From positions 62,001 through 126,000 of the forward strand of contig CABSFU010000002.1 in the NCBI GenBank assembly GCA_902477075.1: a DNA stretch of 64,000 nt, given 5' to 3'. The DNA comes from UMGS1498 sp900552335. GTDB lineage: Bacteria > Bacillota_I > Bacilli_A > RF39 > UBA660. Each line of letters starts with the position of its first letter. The stretch's first letter is position 1. The position numbers and the translations under genes were made by a program. Of the stretch, positions 42,384 through 51,664 are shown one piece after another. The notes beneath the pieces were generated by a model, which was not told where the DNA came from, did not search any database, and was given only the letters and a program-made list of their open reading frames with translations.

Positions 42384-44861
42384 TTGATTTTTAAAACAAA
42401 AGAAGAAAGGAAAAAAAAGAAAGAAGAAAAAAGAAAGAAAAAAGAAGAAAAAAATGTTTTGAAAGCCAAAACAAAAAGAAAAGATATTTATATTAATAAA
42501 AGTATGTTAAAAAAGAAGATTCAAAATGCGCAAACCTTTAGTAATGTTAAAGAAATAACAGATAATGGTCTTATTAAATTAAAATCAGATCAAGTAGCTT
42601 TATTTTATAAAGTTAGTCCAATTGATTTATCTTTAACAAATGATAATGAGCAAAAATTATTTTTTCATACTTTATCAAAACTTTATAGATTACCATTTGT
42701 AATTAAAGCATATAAATTTGATGAAAAGATTAATTTAAATATTAATAAAGAAAACTATGATAAGTTAATTGAAGAAAATTCGGATAATAGTACAAGAACT
42801 AATTTGCTTATAAATAATCGTAATTTTATTGAAATGATAGAGGAAGAAAATATGACATCAGCTTCTTCTTATTATTTTGCAATTATTTGTAAAAATAAGG
42901 AATCACTAGAAAAAGCAAAAGAAGATTTTGAAAGAACTTGTGATTCGATCGTTCCTAAATTAGATATAGAACTGGTAGATAATAAAAAGTGGTTAATAAA
43001 AGTATTTGCAAATCTATATTATTCTAATGCTAATTTGGATCAAATAATGTATTATGATTTTATGGATTTATTATCGCCACTTAAAATTTCTGAAATGCCT
43101 TCTTATTTAAAAGTGGATAATCAAGAAATTCAAATGGTCAGTATTAAAAATTATCCATTATTTATTGAACATGGATTTTTAGATAGAATAATAAATTTAC
43201 CAAATGTAAAAGCTAGTGTAACGATTAAAGATACAATAGAACAATCAAAGTTATTAAGCATTTTAAATAGTAGCTTTAAAGCTGTCTTAGCTGATTATAA
43301 CTCTAGCAAGAATCTAAGCGATGTTACAGAAATGCAATCACTTATGAATAACTATAAATTATTGATAGAACAAATATCGTCAAACGATGAGAAGATAAAG
43401 GAAGTTTCTATTGTTTTAGCTATAAGTGGTAATAAAAAAGAAAGAGAAGAAATTTTAAAAGAAATAAAAACTAATGCTGAATTGTATCAAATAAAAGTTG
43501 ATGTTCCTAATTTAAGACAAATGTCAGCTTGGCAAGGATTTGAACTTACAGATAAAGGTTTTACAGATTATGCTATGTATTTACCAACATCTACTTTAGC
43601 ATCAGCATTTTTCTTTACAGAAAATTATCATAATGATTCTACTGGTTGGCTTATGGGAGAGGATAGTAATTATGGTCTTCCAACATTCTTTGATCAATTT
43701 ACTTTAACTAAAAATCGAACTGGACATAATATGAGTGTAATAGGAACAACTGGAAGTGGTAAAAGTTTTCTATTAAAATTACTTATTACTAATGAATTTG
43801 CTAGAGGAACAAAATTATTTTTGTTTGATATAGAAAATGAACTCGAAAAACTGACTAATAGATGTGGTGGAGAATATATCGACTTATCTAGCAAGAGTTT
43901 GATAAATCCACTTCAAATTAGATATGTATCAACAGATGATGATAATGAAACATCTATTTTAGGTAAACATTTAGGATTTTTAGAAAATTTCTTTATTACA
44001 GCTTTTGAAGATATATCAGAAAAAGAGTTAGTTGTTCTTCTTGATATAGTAGAAAAATTTTATAATTCAAGGGGCATAACTAAAAAAACTACCTTAGAAG
44101 AATTTGAAAATATGACAGCAAAAGATTATCCAATTTTTTCAGATTTGTATGCTTATTTATTGGAACAACAAAGAGAAACAAAAACTAAAGAATTAGAAAG
44201 AATATTAGTTAATATTGAAGTTTTATTAAAAAGAATGGTTACAGGGCAAGATGGTAATTTATATAATGGTATAACGACTATAGATTTGAGTAATAATCTA
44301 GTCGTTTTTAATTTACAAGAATTGCTATTTAATTCAAGTAGAAGATTAATTAATACTCAAATGATTAATTTACTTACATATTTAAGTAATGAGATTGTTG
44401 ATAATAAAAAGAAAAATGATAAAAAAAGTAAAAAACAAAATATGCTTATAGTTGTAGATGAATTTCATTATTTTATTGATGAGGACAATCCAACATTATT
44501 AAAATATTTTGGACAGATGGCAAGACGTTTAAGAAAGTATAACAGTGGTATAGTCGTTGCTACGCAACAACCCTCTGACCTCACGACTTCGGCAGGAGTT
44601 TTAAGACATGCTTCTAGTTTATTTGGAAATTGTCAATATCAAATAACTGGAATGTTAAAAGATAATGATCTACAGGCTATTGAGAAAATTTATACCAATA
44701 CACCACTAACAGAAACACAGAAAAGTTTCTTAAGTAAATGTGGGCAAGGGCAATTTTTAGTTAATATAACAAACAAAAATAGACTTAGAATTAATGTTTT
44801 TGCAACACCACTTCAACTTTATTATATGGGTGAATCTGATGAATTTCCTATTGGTGAGTAA
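42384..44861 (+). CDS. virB4: VirB4-type conjugation ATPase
   Basis: This 825-residue protein starts at TTG 42384 behind GGGGGG. The N-terminus is very Lys/Glu-rich. The C-terminal ATPase domain has Walker A VIGTTGSGKS (about 452-461), Walker B MLIVVDEFHYF (about 684-694) and RRLRKYNSGIVVATQQPSDL downstream. This is the classic VirB4/TraE/TcpF pattern. It powers pilus or channel assembly at the membrane. Its stop overlaps the start of the M23 peptidase gene. Confidence 0.95.
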   Translation: MIFKTKEERKKKKEEKRKKKEEKNVLKAKTKRKDIYINKSMLKKKIQNAQTFSNVKEITDNGLIKLKSDQVALFYKVSPIDLSLTNDNEQKLFFHTLSKLYRLPFVIKAYKFDEKINLNINKENYDKLIEENSDNSTRTNLLINNRNFIEMIEEENMTSASSYYFAIICKNKESLEKAKEDFERTCDSIVPKLDIELVDNKKWLIKVFANLYYSNANLDQIMYYDFMDLLSPLKISEMPSYLKVDNQEIQMVSIKNYPLFIEHGFLDRIINLPNVKASVTIKDTIEQSKLLSILNSSFKAVLADYNSSKNLSDVTEMQSLMNNYKLLIEQISSNDEKIKEVSIVLAISGNKKEREEILKEIKTNAELYQIKVDVPNLRQMSAWQGFELTDKGFTDYAMYLPTSTLASAFFFTENYHNDSTGWLMGEDSNYGLPTFFDQFTLTKNRTGHNMSVIGTTGSGKSFLLKLLITNEFARGTKLFLFDIENELEKLTNRCGGEYIDLSSKSLINPLQIRYVSTDDDNETSILGKHLGFLENFFITAFEDISEKELVVLLDIVEKFYNSRGITKKTTLEEFENMTAKDYPIFSDLYAYLLEQQRETKTKELERILVNIEVLLKRMVTGQDGNLYNGITTIDLSNNLVVFNLQELLFNSSRRLINTQMINLLTYLSNEIVDNKKKNDKKSKKQNMLIVVDEFHYFIDEDNPTLLKYFGQMARRLRKYNSGIVVATQQPSDLTTSAGVLRHASSLFGNCQYQITGMLKDNDLQAIEKIYTNTPLTETQKSFLSKCGQGQFLVNITNKNRLRINVFATPLQLYYMGESDEFPIGE

Positions 44862-45865
44862 TGGGTAAACTATTAAAGATAAAAGCATTTTTGATTACTT
44901 TAGTAGCAGGATTTTTAATTGCACTTATTTTGATTATAGTTATAGCTGTATGTGGTTATAAGGTAGGAGAAGCTTATGTTAATGAACAAGTGAATCAAAT
45001 GAGAGCCAATTCATCAGTTATAAATAGTCAACTATATGCAGAAAGATATAGAACTATTTTAAATAAGTATTTAATTTCTAAAGGATATGTATCATTAGAA
45101 AGAATGGTATTTTATCTTCAAAGAACAAATAACGTACTTGATACATCTACATTAAGTTATGAAGTATGGGATAAAGCATATTTAGATAATTTAAATATTG
45201 AAGAAAAACAAATGATACCAATTAAAACAATGTGTAATAATTTAAAAAGTAATCCAGATATTCCAATTTTTACAATTGAGAGTGGAACAAATGCTAACGA
45301 TGTTTCAATAGATGTGATTGATCTATGTACAGTTGATGGAATAGATATAACAACAAGTAATGATTATGATGAAATATATTATCCATTACCTTATTCTTTT
45401 CCATTAAAAAGTGATTTTAGCGTTACATCAATTGTTTTTGAACATAGAAATGTAGATTTAGGATTGTCAGAATCTGCACAAGCAAAAGTTAATTTTCATT
45501 CTGGTTGGGATTTTGGGGTACCAATAGGAACAGATTTTTATAGCATTTGTGATGGTAAAGTTTTAAATATTGTAAACACACAAATAGCAGATATACCATT
45601 TTCTCAATCTGGTAATTCAACTGGAAATTATATAAATGTTGCTTGTGATAATGGTTTTATAGCTATGTATTATCATATTAAATATCAAAGTACACCTTAT
45701 GGTGTTAAAGCTGGTTCTATAGTAAAAAAAGGAGATTTACTTGGAAAAACATCTACTACAGGTCAATCAACAGGAGGTCATTTACATTTGGGATTAAAAG
45801 ATTCAGAAGGTAATTTATTGGATGCTATGGCTTATGTAGATTTTACAGAGTATGAGGGAAACTAA
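44861..45865 (+). CDS. M23-family peptidoglycan peptidase of the mating apparatus
   Basis: This is a 334-residue protein with a TM anchor (about 12-33). Its N-terminal region is unassigned. The C-terminal peptidase has HSGWDFGVPIGT (HxxxD) and GHLHLGL (HxH), the zinc ligands of M23/LysM-associated endopeptidases; GVKAGSIVKKGDLLGKTSTTG is also typical. It opens the wall for the channel, the role VirB1-like enzymes play elsewhere. It is coupled to VirB4. Confidence 0.9.
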   Translation: MGKLLKIKAFLITLVAGFLIALILIIVIAVCGYKVGEAYVNEQVNQMRANSSVINSQLYAERYRTILNKYLISKGYVSLERMVFYLQRTNNVLDTSTLSYEVWDKAYLDNLNIEEKQMIPIKTMCNNLKSNPDIPIFTIESGTNANDVSIDVIDLCTVDGIDITTSNDYDEIYYPLPYSFPLKSDFSVTSIVFEHRNVDLGLSESAQAKVNFHSGWDFGVPIGTDFYSICDGKVLNIVNTQIADIPFSQSGNSTGNYINVACDNGFIAMYYHIKYQSTPYGVKAGSIVKKGDLLGKTSTTGQSTGGHLHLGLKDSEGNLLDAMAYVDFTEYEGN

Positions 45866-45883
45866 TTTTTAGTTTCTCTTTTA
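45858..45883 (+). terminator. Terminator after the secretion-gene block
   Basis: GAAACTAA/TTAGTTTC (45858-45865, 45869-45876) with a TTT loop overlaps the stop codon and is followed by TCTTTTAC. It is moderately strong. Confidence 0.65.
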
Positions 45884-45909
45884 CTTTATTAAAAAAAGGG
45901 GGATAGAAA

Positions 45910-46149
45910 ATGATTTGGATAGATAGTTTTGGAAAAATGTTAAAAAAAGAAAGATTATCTTGGGGAATGTCAAGAAGACGTTTGCAAAGATTATCTCATG
46001 TAGATAGAGAAACAATAGAGGATATAGAAAATGGTAGATTATTAAATCCTGATTTCTATGATATGCTCAATATTTGTGATGCTTTGGATTCATCAGTTTA
46101 TTTTTATTTAGTAGATGAAAAAAAGAATCAGGTGAATAAACATGATTAA
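45910..46149 (+). CDS. Xre-family HTH protein
   Basis: This is a 79-residue protein. KMLKKERLSWGMSRRRLQRLSHVDRETIEDIENGR matches an Xre HTH with L-S-x2-S-x-V replaced by similar residues. It starts behind GGGGG after a terminator, so it heads the accessory block, and may regulate it. Its end overlaps the next gene. Confidence 0.75.
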   Translation: MIWIDSFGKMLKKERLSWGMSRRRLQRLSHVDRETIEDIENGRLLNPDFYDMLNICDALDSSVYFYLVDEKKNQVNKHD

Positions 46150-46567
46150 GGATTTTTTAGAAAATTTAAAGGGACATAACAAACTTACTAATCATGTTAT
46201 CGATTATTATATTGATGAAAGTGTTGATTATGATTCTACAGATGACTTATTAAGAAGTATGGAAGATTTACAAAAGTATGGTTGTGTATCTGGAATGATA
46301 GGTGAACTTATTTATTATGATGATACAATTAAATTTTTTGATGAGTATAAAGAGGAAATAAATGAAATGTTATCAAATGTAATAGAAGGTACGGGTTGTT
46401 CTATGGAAGAGTTATTTGGAGATAAATTTGATAAAGAAGATCCATTAGTAATTGATTATTCAAATAAAAATTTACTAGCATGGTTTGGTTTTGAGGAAAC
46501 AGTTAATAATTTATATGAAAATATCTATGAAAAATTAAAAGATAATAATTTAAATTATGAATATTAG
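46142..46567 (+). CDS. Hypothetical acidic protein
   Basis: This 141-residue protein with many Asp, Glu and Tyr was not recognised. It is predicted helical. It overlaps the Xre gene by 8 bases. It ends NLNYEY, a variant of the acidic/hydrophobic tail found through this block. An anti-defence or DNA-mimic role is possible but unproven. Confidence 0.65.
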   Translation: MIKDFLENLKGHNKLTNHVIDYYIDESVDYDSTDDLLRSMEDLQKYGCVSGMIGELIYYDDTIKFFDEYKEEINEMLSNVIEGTGCSMEELFGDKFDKEDPLVIDYSNKNLLAWFGFEETVNNLYENIYEKLKDNNLNYEY

Positions 46568-46576
46568 GAGTAATTT

Positions 46577-47116
46577 ATGATGACAAAAACTTGTTATTTT
46601 TATAATGTTGGAACAATTTTTGATAAAGATAATTTAGAATTTTTAAAAGATGTATGGAACTATAATGGTAATTGTTGTAAAGCTGATTTATGCAATGGTC
46701 TTAGTTGTGAAAATTATGGAATTGATTTTAATAAGGAATGTGCTACTAAATATGTAGAAGAATATGTCAAGAATGGCGTTATTAATACTTATGGTTTTGT
46801 TAAAAAAGTTGATATTACTTTACCAGAAGAAACGTGGAAAGAAATATATCAATATTTAATAGAAAATTATGGTTTTGAATCTACCAAAATTGCTTCTCAA
46901 AAAGGTTTTATTAGTTTTGATTATGGAGATTTAATTGAGGAATTTTCATCATATTGGGAGGAACCAGATGAATCATTTTTGAAAACCGGATTAAATAATA
47001 TTGAAAAGAATAAAGTTCATATTTTAAAAGAAAATGAACTTAATTTGGAAACAATAAACTGGATTAATGAAAACCTTTATGGAATAAAAAAAGATTTAGA
47101 AGAAATAGAAATTTAG
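46577..47116 (+). CDS. Hypothetical acidic protein with EIEI tail
   Basis: This 179-residue protein was not recognised. It has a Cys cluster (NCCKADLCNGLSC) near residues 33-45 that could bind metal. AGGAG lies upstream. It ends EEIEI, and its neighbour's ribosome-binding site lies after the stop, so this tail is not forced by an embedded Shine-Dalgarno. Confidence 0.68.
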   Translation: MMTKTCYFYNVGTIFDKDNLEFLKDVWNYNGNCCKADLCNGLSCENYGIDFNKECATKYVEEYVKNGVINTYGFVKKVDITLPEETWKEIYQYLIENYGFESTKIASQKGFISFDYGDLIEEFSSYWEEPDESFLKTGLNNIEKNKVHILKENELNLETINWINENLYGIKKDLEEIEI

Positions 47117-47129
47117 GAGAGTGATTTGT

Positions 47130-47264
47130 ATGTTAATTGTTTTAGGAATAATTATTAGTGTAATTGTTCTTTTTTTATATAGTTGTTTAGTAGTTTCTAG
47201 CAGATGTAGCAGAGATGAAGAAAAGGAAACATTGGATAAATGGTTTATGACAAAAAATTTATAA
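47130..47264 (+). CDS. Small single-pass membrane protein
   Basis: This 44-residue frame from ATG 47130 has GGAGAGTGATT upstream. Residues about 2-22 are a hydrophobic helix (IVLGIIISVIVLFLYSC), and a charged tail RCSRDEEKETLDKWF follows. Its end overlaps the methylase-like gene start by 25 bases. The function is unknown. Confidence 0.6.
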   Translation: MLIVLGIIISVIVLFLYSCLVVSSRCSRDEEKETLDKWFMTKNL

Positions 47265-47938
47265 TAGATTCTATAAAGAAGTTAAGTACAAGATATGGTG
47301 CTCATGAGGCTTTTAGAGATGTAGTAACTTGTTGTGCTTATTCATTTGCAAATGGTGTTGAATTTAAAGATGATAGAGAAAAAGAATATTTAAGAATTAT
47401 AAATAAATATTCAGAAGAAGAAAGAAATTTATTTCCAAAAATACTTACTGCATTAGTTAATGAATATGTAAAGGCAGAAGAACCAATAGATATTCTTGGA
47501 GATATATATGAGAAATTTAATTTAACTAAAAAAGGCACTGCACAATTTTTTACTCCATTAGATGTTTGTAAATTAATGGCAAAAGTTACAATTGATAAAA
47601 ATGAGAGTGAAAAATCTATTAAAGAAAATGGTTATATAAATGTTTCGGATCCAGCTTGTGGAAGTGGAAGAAACTTATATGCTGCATATAGTGAATTATT
47701 AAATAATGATATTAATAATAACAAAATTCTTTTAGTAGGTGATGATTTGGATCTGACATGTTGTTGTATGACTTATATTCAACTTTCGCTATTGGGTGCT
47801 AATGCGATTGTTCATCATCAAGATAGTTTAACTATGAATAGATACGATACTTTTTATACAATTTCTTATGCAATGAATAAAGAACTACAAAATAATTTAT
47901 TTAGAGGGAAAGATACAGGAGATGAAATTGAAATATGA
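47240..47938 (+). CDS. N-6 adenine methylase-like protein without catalytic motif
   Basis: This is a 232-residue protein. GTAQFFTP and VSDPACGSGRNL are motifs X and I of type I-style N6-adenine methyltransferases (SAM binding). The chain ends soon after GDDLDLTCCCM and HHQDSL, and no [DNS]PP[YF] catalytic motif is present. Short methylase-like proteins of this type are common on Gram-positive conjugative elements. It may bind SAM or interfere with restriction. It ends GDEIEI. Confidence 0.75.
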   Translation: MVYDKKFIIDSIKKLSTRYGAHEAFRDVVTCCAYSFANGVEFKDDREKEYLRIINKYSEEERNLFPKILTALVNEYVKAEEPIDILGDIYEKFNLTKKGTAQFFTPLDVCKLMAKVTIDKNESEKSIKENGYINVSDPACGSGRNLYAAYSELLNNDINNNKILLVGDDLDLTCCCMTYIQLSLLGANAIVHHQDSLTMNRYDTFYTISYAMNKELQNNLFRGKDTGDEIEI

Positions 47939-48468
47939 GTTATTTATATAAAAATGAGTTTAATGATGTTTATAAAGCAGATATAGGAGAAATAACAAGA
48001 GTTATAGATCCAAAATCAAAATTTGATACTAAATTAATGTATGTAGCAGGTGGAACTTTAAATGGATATTGTTATAAAGATTATAATAATTTTAAAAATA
48101 AACCAGATGAAGTCTGTTATATAGCGGAATGTTGTTTTGACCAGGATACATTATTTGTCGATTATGTAAATGAAAACAAAGATAAATTAATTAACAGGGG
48201 TGGATTATCAACAGCTAATTCTATTAAAGAAGAGATAAGAAATCAACTCAAAAATGAAGAATACTATTATGAATATGAGAAAGATGGTATTGTTCACACT
48301 ATTGAATCAAAAGATTTTGATGATAAATTGATAAATCAAATGGTTCAATATATCTTTGATGTTGTTGATTGGCAAACAACACAAGCATTTATCTGTGAAA
48401 CTGATTGGAGAGAAGATATTAAAGAGTATTATGATAATAAATTTAAGGAAGAGTATTTGGAATTATGA
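47935..48468 (+). CDS. Hypothetical acidic protein with LEL tail
   Basis: This 177-residue protein was not recognised. It overlaps the methylase-like gene (ATGA) and the next gene (ATGA). It has four Cys (YCYK, ECCF, ICET) and ends EEYLEL. Confidence 0.65.
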   Translation: MSYLYKNEFNDVYKADIGEITRVIDPKSKFDTKLMYVAGGTLNGYCYKDYNNFKNKPDEVCYIAECCFDQDTLFVDYVNENKDKLINRGGLSTANSIKEEIRNQLKNEEYYYEYEKDGIVHTIESKDFDDKLINQMVQYIFDVVDWQTTQAFICETDWREDIKEYYDNKFKEEYLEL

Positions 48469-48647
48469 TTGATAATAGTTTTTCAGAATTTGAAGATATA
48501 TATAATGATTTAAAAGATAAAAAAATTGGTGAATTAGCAATTAGAGATATTGCTAAATATTTATTAGTTGCAGAAGAACTTGATTGGGTGGATGCAAATA
48601 TAGGTGATGATAAAGTGTTTTATAGTTATGATAAAAACTTATTATAA
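48465..48647 (+). CDS. Hypothetical protein interrupted by an in-frame stop
   Basis: The 60-codon ORF stops at TAA 48645-48647. The same frame stays open for another 39 codons to a TAA at 48765-48767 and reads like protein (FEESIFRLINEEILYDNDLH, ending EEDDFELG). The extended end overlaps the next gene, as most genes here do. The short form is therefore probably a nonsense allele, or a read-through product. No family was recognised. Confidence 0.6.
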   Translation: MIDNSFSEFEDIYNDLKDKKIGELAIRDIAKYLLVAEELDWVDANIGDDKVFYSYDKNLL

Positions 48648-48753
48648 AATTTATCATATACATTTGAAGAAAGTATTTTTCGTTTAATTAATGAAGAAAT
48701 ATTATACGATAATGATTTGCATACGCCACCGACAGATTTAGAGGAGGATGATT

Positions 48754-49077
48754 TTGAACTTGGATAAAGTGTATGTTATTACAGATAATTGCGTATGGGA
48801 TGATGAAGATTATTCGCAAATTGTTGGTATAGCAACTACTAAAGAACTTGCTATTGAATGTTTTAAGAATTATGTTGAAAAAGTTAAAGATGAAATAGAT
48901 ATTGATAATTTAGATATATCTGAAAATGGTATAGATGATGGATATATTATTGAAGAGGATGAAGATTATTTCAGAGTATATAGAAATGGTGAATACAATA
49001 GTTATCATACATATATTTCTTTATACGAAAAAGAACTAATAAAAGAAAGTGAGATGTCAGAAACTTATGAATTTTGA
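48754..49077 (+). CDS. Hypothetical acidic protein with YEF tail
   Basis: This is a 107-residue protein. TTG 48754 is preferred to ATG 48748, because GAGGAGG (48741-48747) abuts the ATG but is 6 bases from the TTG. The start KVYVITDNCVWDDEDYSQIVGIATTKELA is beta-alpha and resembles small ICE-encoded unknowns. It ends ETYEF. Confidence 0.65.
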   Translation: MNLDKVYVITDNCVWDDEDYSQIVGIATTKELAIECFKNYVEKVKDEIDIDNLDISENGIDDGYIIEEDEDYFRVYRNGEYNSYHTYISLYEKELIKESEMSETYEF

Positions 49078-49309
49078 TAAAGTAATAAATAATATGCAAG
49101 AACTTCAATCAAAAATTGAAATATATGAAAGGAATAATAAAAGTATTGAAGATGCAATTGCTTCAATAAATAAAGATATATTAAAGTTAGAAAAAAAGAG
49201 AGAAAACTCTAAGGATGAAATTGATAAACATATTTTAAGTATTAAAATTTTACTCATGAAAGATATTGTGGATAAATTTAATATAGAAAATAATCAATCT
49301 AAGAAATAA
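49067..49309 (+). CDS. Small coiled-coil protein
   Basis: This 80-residue highly charged protein is almost entirely helical, with heptad-like spacing (MQELQSKIEIYERNNKSIEDAIASINKDILKLEKKREN). ATG 49067 lies inside the end of the previous gene. The function is unknown. Confidence 0.6.
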   Translation: MNFDKVINNMQELQSKIEIYERNNKSIEDAIASINKDILKLEKKRENSKDEIDKHILSIKILLMKDIVDKFNIENNQSKK

Positions 49310-49334
49310 TTTTGAATATTAGGGGGGATAATTA

Positions 49335-50291
49335 TTGGAAAAAGAATTTTTTGATTTTTTAAAAAGTGGTAGCATAACAAAAACATTTAATTACGGAGAT
49401 AAGTCAAAAGTTATAGTTAATAAAGTTAGATATAATGATAAATTAGATATAATTTATGCTTTAGATAGTTATAATGGTAATATATTCGATTTACATACTC
49501 CATTTAAATATAGTGGAATTTATGATAAAGAAAAGAATAAATTATTTGATGTTGAGTATTCACTTAGGTATCATATTTTAAATTGGGATTATAATAATGA
49601 TAATTACATGAGTATAGGTGATTTATATAATTTAATTAATAAAGATATGAATGAAAAAATAAAAGAAATAGTAGATGCTGGTAAGGGAGACATGTTTGAT
49701 ATTAGTGAAGTAGAAATTGGTGAAGAAATAGAAGATAAAGATGTAATAACTGATTTTATGAATGGAATAACATCAGAAACATTAAAAGATTCTTTCAAAC
49801 AATTTTCAACCGAAAAATCACAAGATTTATTGGATTACTTAACTGATAAAGAAATATTTTTAGAAGAAAAATCAAGAGAATTTATTTTAGATAATGCTAC
49901 CAGCATACTAAGAAGTTTAGCTATTACTGAAGAAAAAAGAAAAACTTTGGAAAATATTGAGAATAACATTGATCATCCATATCATAAAATTAAAAAAATT
50001 ATAGATGCTATTAAAGATCACAATTGCGTAACTGTTAATTTAACTATTAACAAAAATGGAATAGAACAGACATTTAAATATAATGCAGATGCTCTTAAAA
50101 GAGATTATAATTCATCATATTTATCCACTTGGAACTTTGAAAAAGCACAAGAAAGAAATCATTTTGAAGAGACATTTGGCAGAACAGCAGATCTTTATTA
50201 TGAAGAAATTGTTAAAATAACTTATGGAAAAAATACAATATATGAAGACCAAAACTTTAAGGCTAAAGAGGAAGATTTATGCCTTTCATAG
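49335..50291 (+). CDS. Hypothetical protein upstream of the primase
   Basis: This 318-residue protein starts at TTG 49335 behind GGGGGG and was not recognised. It is mixed alpha/beta with a helical middle (about 150-235). It overlaps the primase gene by 13 bases, so a DNA-replication role with the primase is plausible. Confidence 0.65.
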   Translation: MEKEFFDFLKSGSITKTFNYGDKSKVIVNKVRYNDKLDIIYALDSYNGNIFDLHTPFKYSGIYDKEKNKLFDVEYSLRYHILNWDYNNDNYMSIGDLYNLINKDMNEKIKEIVDAGKGDMFDISEVEIGEEIEDKDVITDFMNGITSETLKDSFKQFSTEKSQDLLDYLTDKEIFLEEKSREFILDNATSILRSLAITEEKRKTLENIENNIDHPYHKIKKIIDAIKDHNCVTVNLTINKNGIEQTFKYNADALKRDYNSSYLSTWNFEKAQERNHFEETFGRTADLYYEEIVKITYGKNTIYEDQNFKAKEEDLCLS

Positions 50292-51265
50292 ATAGAAAAA
50301 ACATAGATGATTTTAAACCATTATTAGCCGATTATTTAATTAATAAACATAATATTAATATTGATAAACCATTTACTTGTTTAAATCCTAATCATGAAGA
50401 TAAACATCCAAGCATGAGTTATTGGAAAAAAAATAATATATGCAAATGTTTTTCATGTGATGCAATTTATGATATTTTTGATGTAATTGGATTAGATTAT
50501 GGTGTAGAGTCATTTAAAGAAAAATTAGAAATTGTTGATAAATTATATCCAAATATTTCTAATATAGTATTTAAAAAATTTGATATGGTAGAATCTGAAA
50601 ATCACGTTATAGACTTTACTAATTATTTTAAAAAATGTATTAGTAAAATAAATAAAACTAATTATTTAGCAGAAAGAAAAATTAATTCAGATTTATTAAA
50701 AAAGTATAGTGTTGGATACGATGATAAAAGAGAGATGGTAGTATTTCCAATTAATAAAAATTGTTATTTTGCAAGAAGTACAACGGGTAATAGTAAAATA
50801 AAATCAAAAGGAATTAGTTATTTATGGAATGAAAAATTATTAAGTAATTCAAATAAAAATACATTGATATACTTAACTGAAAGTATTATTGATTCTTTAT
50901 CATTAGAGACAATAGATCCAAGTATAAAGACGGTAGCACTTAATGGTTTACCAAATTATAAAAGATTGCTACAAGTGGTTAAAGAAAACAATTTTAAAGG
51001 AACTATTGTACTTGTTTTTGATAGGGATAAAGCAGGAGAAACATATCAAGATATAGTGAAAGAAGAACTAACAAAATTAAATGTTAGTTCTTTTTCTCCT
51101 ACATTAATATCTAATTTTGATATAAATGAATGTAAAGATTTGAATGATGCACTTATAAAAGATAAAGAAAAACTAATTGAAAATTATAATTATTTTGATA
51201 CAAATTTAAAAAAAATAATAGCAATTAAATTAGAAAAAAACGAGGAGGAAAATTTAGAATTATGA
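50279..51265 (+). CDS. DnaG-like primase (CHC2 zinc finger and TOPRIM)
   Basis: This is a 328-residue protein. The zinc finger has C34, H39, C57 and C60 (CLNPNH ... CKCFSC). The TOPRIM core has TESIIDSLSLE and VLVFDRDKAGE, with the catalytic acidic residues. It lacks the helicase-binding domain of chromosomal DnaG and is of the short mobile-element type. It primes the complementary strand of the element; in some plasmids the primase is itself carried into the recipient. It ends ENLEL, the tail shared with this block. Confidence 0.88.
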   Translation: MPFIDRKNIDDFKPLLADYLINKHNINIDKPFTCLNPNHEDKHPSMSYWKKNNICKCFSCDAIYDIFDVIGLDYGVESFKEKLEIVDKLYPNISNIVFKKFDMVESENHVIDFTNYFKKCISKINKTNYLAERKINSDLLKKYSVGYDDKREMVVFPINKNCYFARSTTGNSKIKSKGISYLWNEKLLSNSNKNTLIYLTESIIDSLSLETIDPSIKTVALNGLPNYKRLLQVVKENNFKGTIVLVFDRDKAGETYQDIVKEELTKLNVSSFSPTLISNFDINECKDLNDALIKDKEKLIENYNYFDTNLKKIIAIKLEKNEEENLEL

Positions 51266-51462
51266 AAAATATTGAAAGTAATATAATTAATATTTATATA
51301 AAAGTTGATATAAAAAATAAAATGATTTATATAAGTAATCATACCAAAAATAAATCAGGTGGTGGATTAGCTAAATCTTTTAAAAGAAAAAATGAATTAA
51401 AAAAAATCATATCTAATTATATTGAAAATTATATAAATCTATATGAGGTGAATTATGACTAA
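51262..51462 (+). CDS. Small beta-type protein, paralog A
   Basis: This 66-residue basic protein resembles the next gene's product: two strands (INIYIKVDIKNKMIYIS), a Gly-rich turn (KSGGGLA) and a helix (ELKKIISNYIENYI). It overlaps the primase stop (ATGA). The function is unknown. Confidence 0.6.
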   Translation: MKNIESNIINIYIKVDIKNKMIYISNHTKNKSGGGLAKSFKRKNELKKIISNYIENYINLYEVNYD

Positions 51463-51664
51463 ATCTAAAAAAAATAAAATAATAGATATGACAATTACTA
51501 TTAATACTAAAGAAAAATTTTTCAAAGTTGTAGATTATGATAATAATTCTAATGGAGGAGCAATATCTGGAGGATACAAAGATAAGAAACATTTAATTAA
51601 TATGTTTAATGATTATTTCGATAAATTTATTTATATTGATTGTGATGAAAGTGAGGATTCATAA
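51455..51664 (+). CDS. Small beta-type protein, paralog B
   Basis: This 69-residue protein has the same strand-strand-Gly turn-helix order as paralog A (MTITINTKEKFFKVVDY, NSNGGAISGGYKDKKHL, FDKFIYI), suggesting tandem duplication. It has an acidic end. The function is unknown. Confidence 0.6.
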   Translation: MTKSKKNKIIDMTITINTKEKFFKVVDYDNNSNGGAISGGYKDKKHLINMFNDYFDKFIYIDCDESEDS

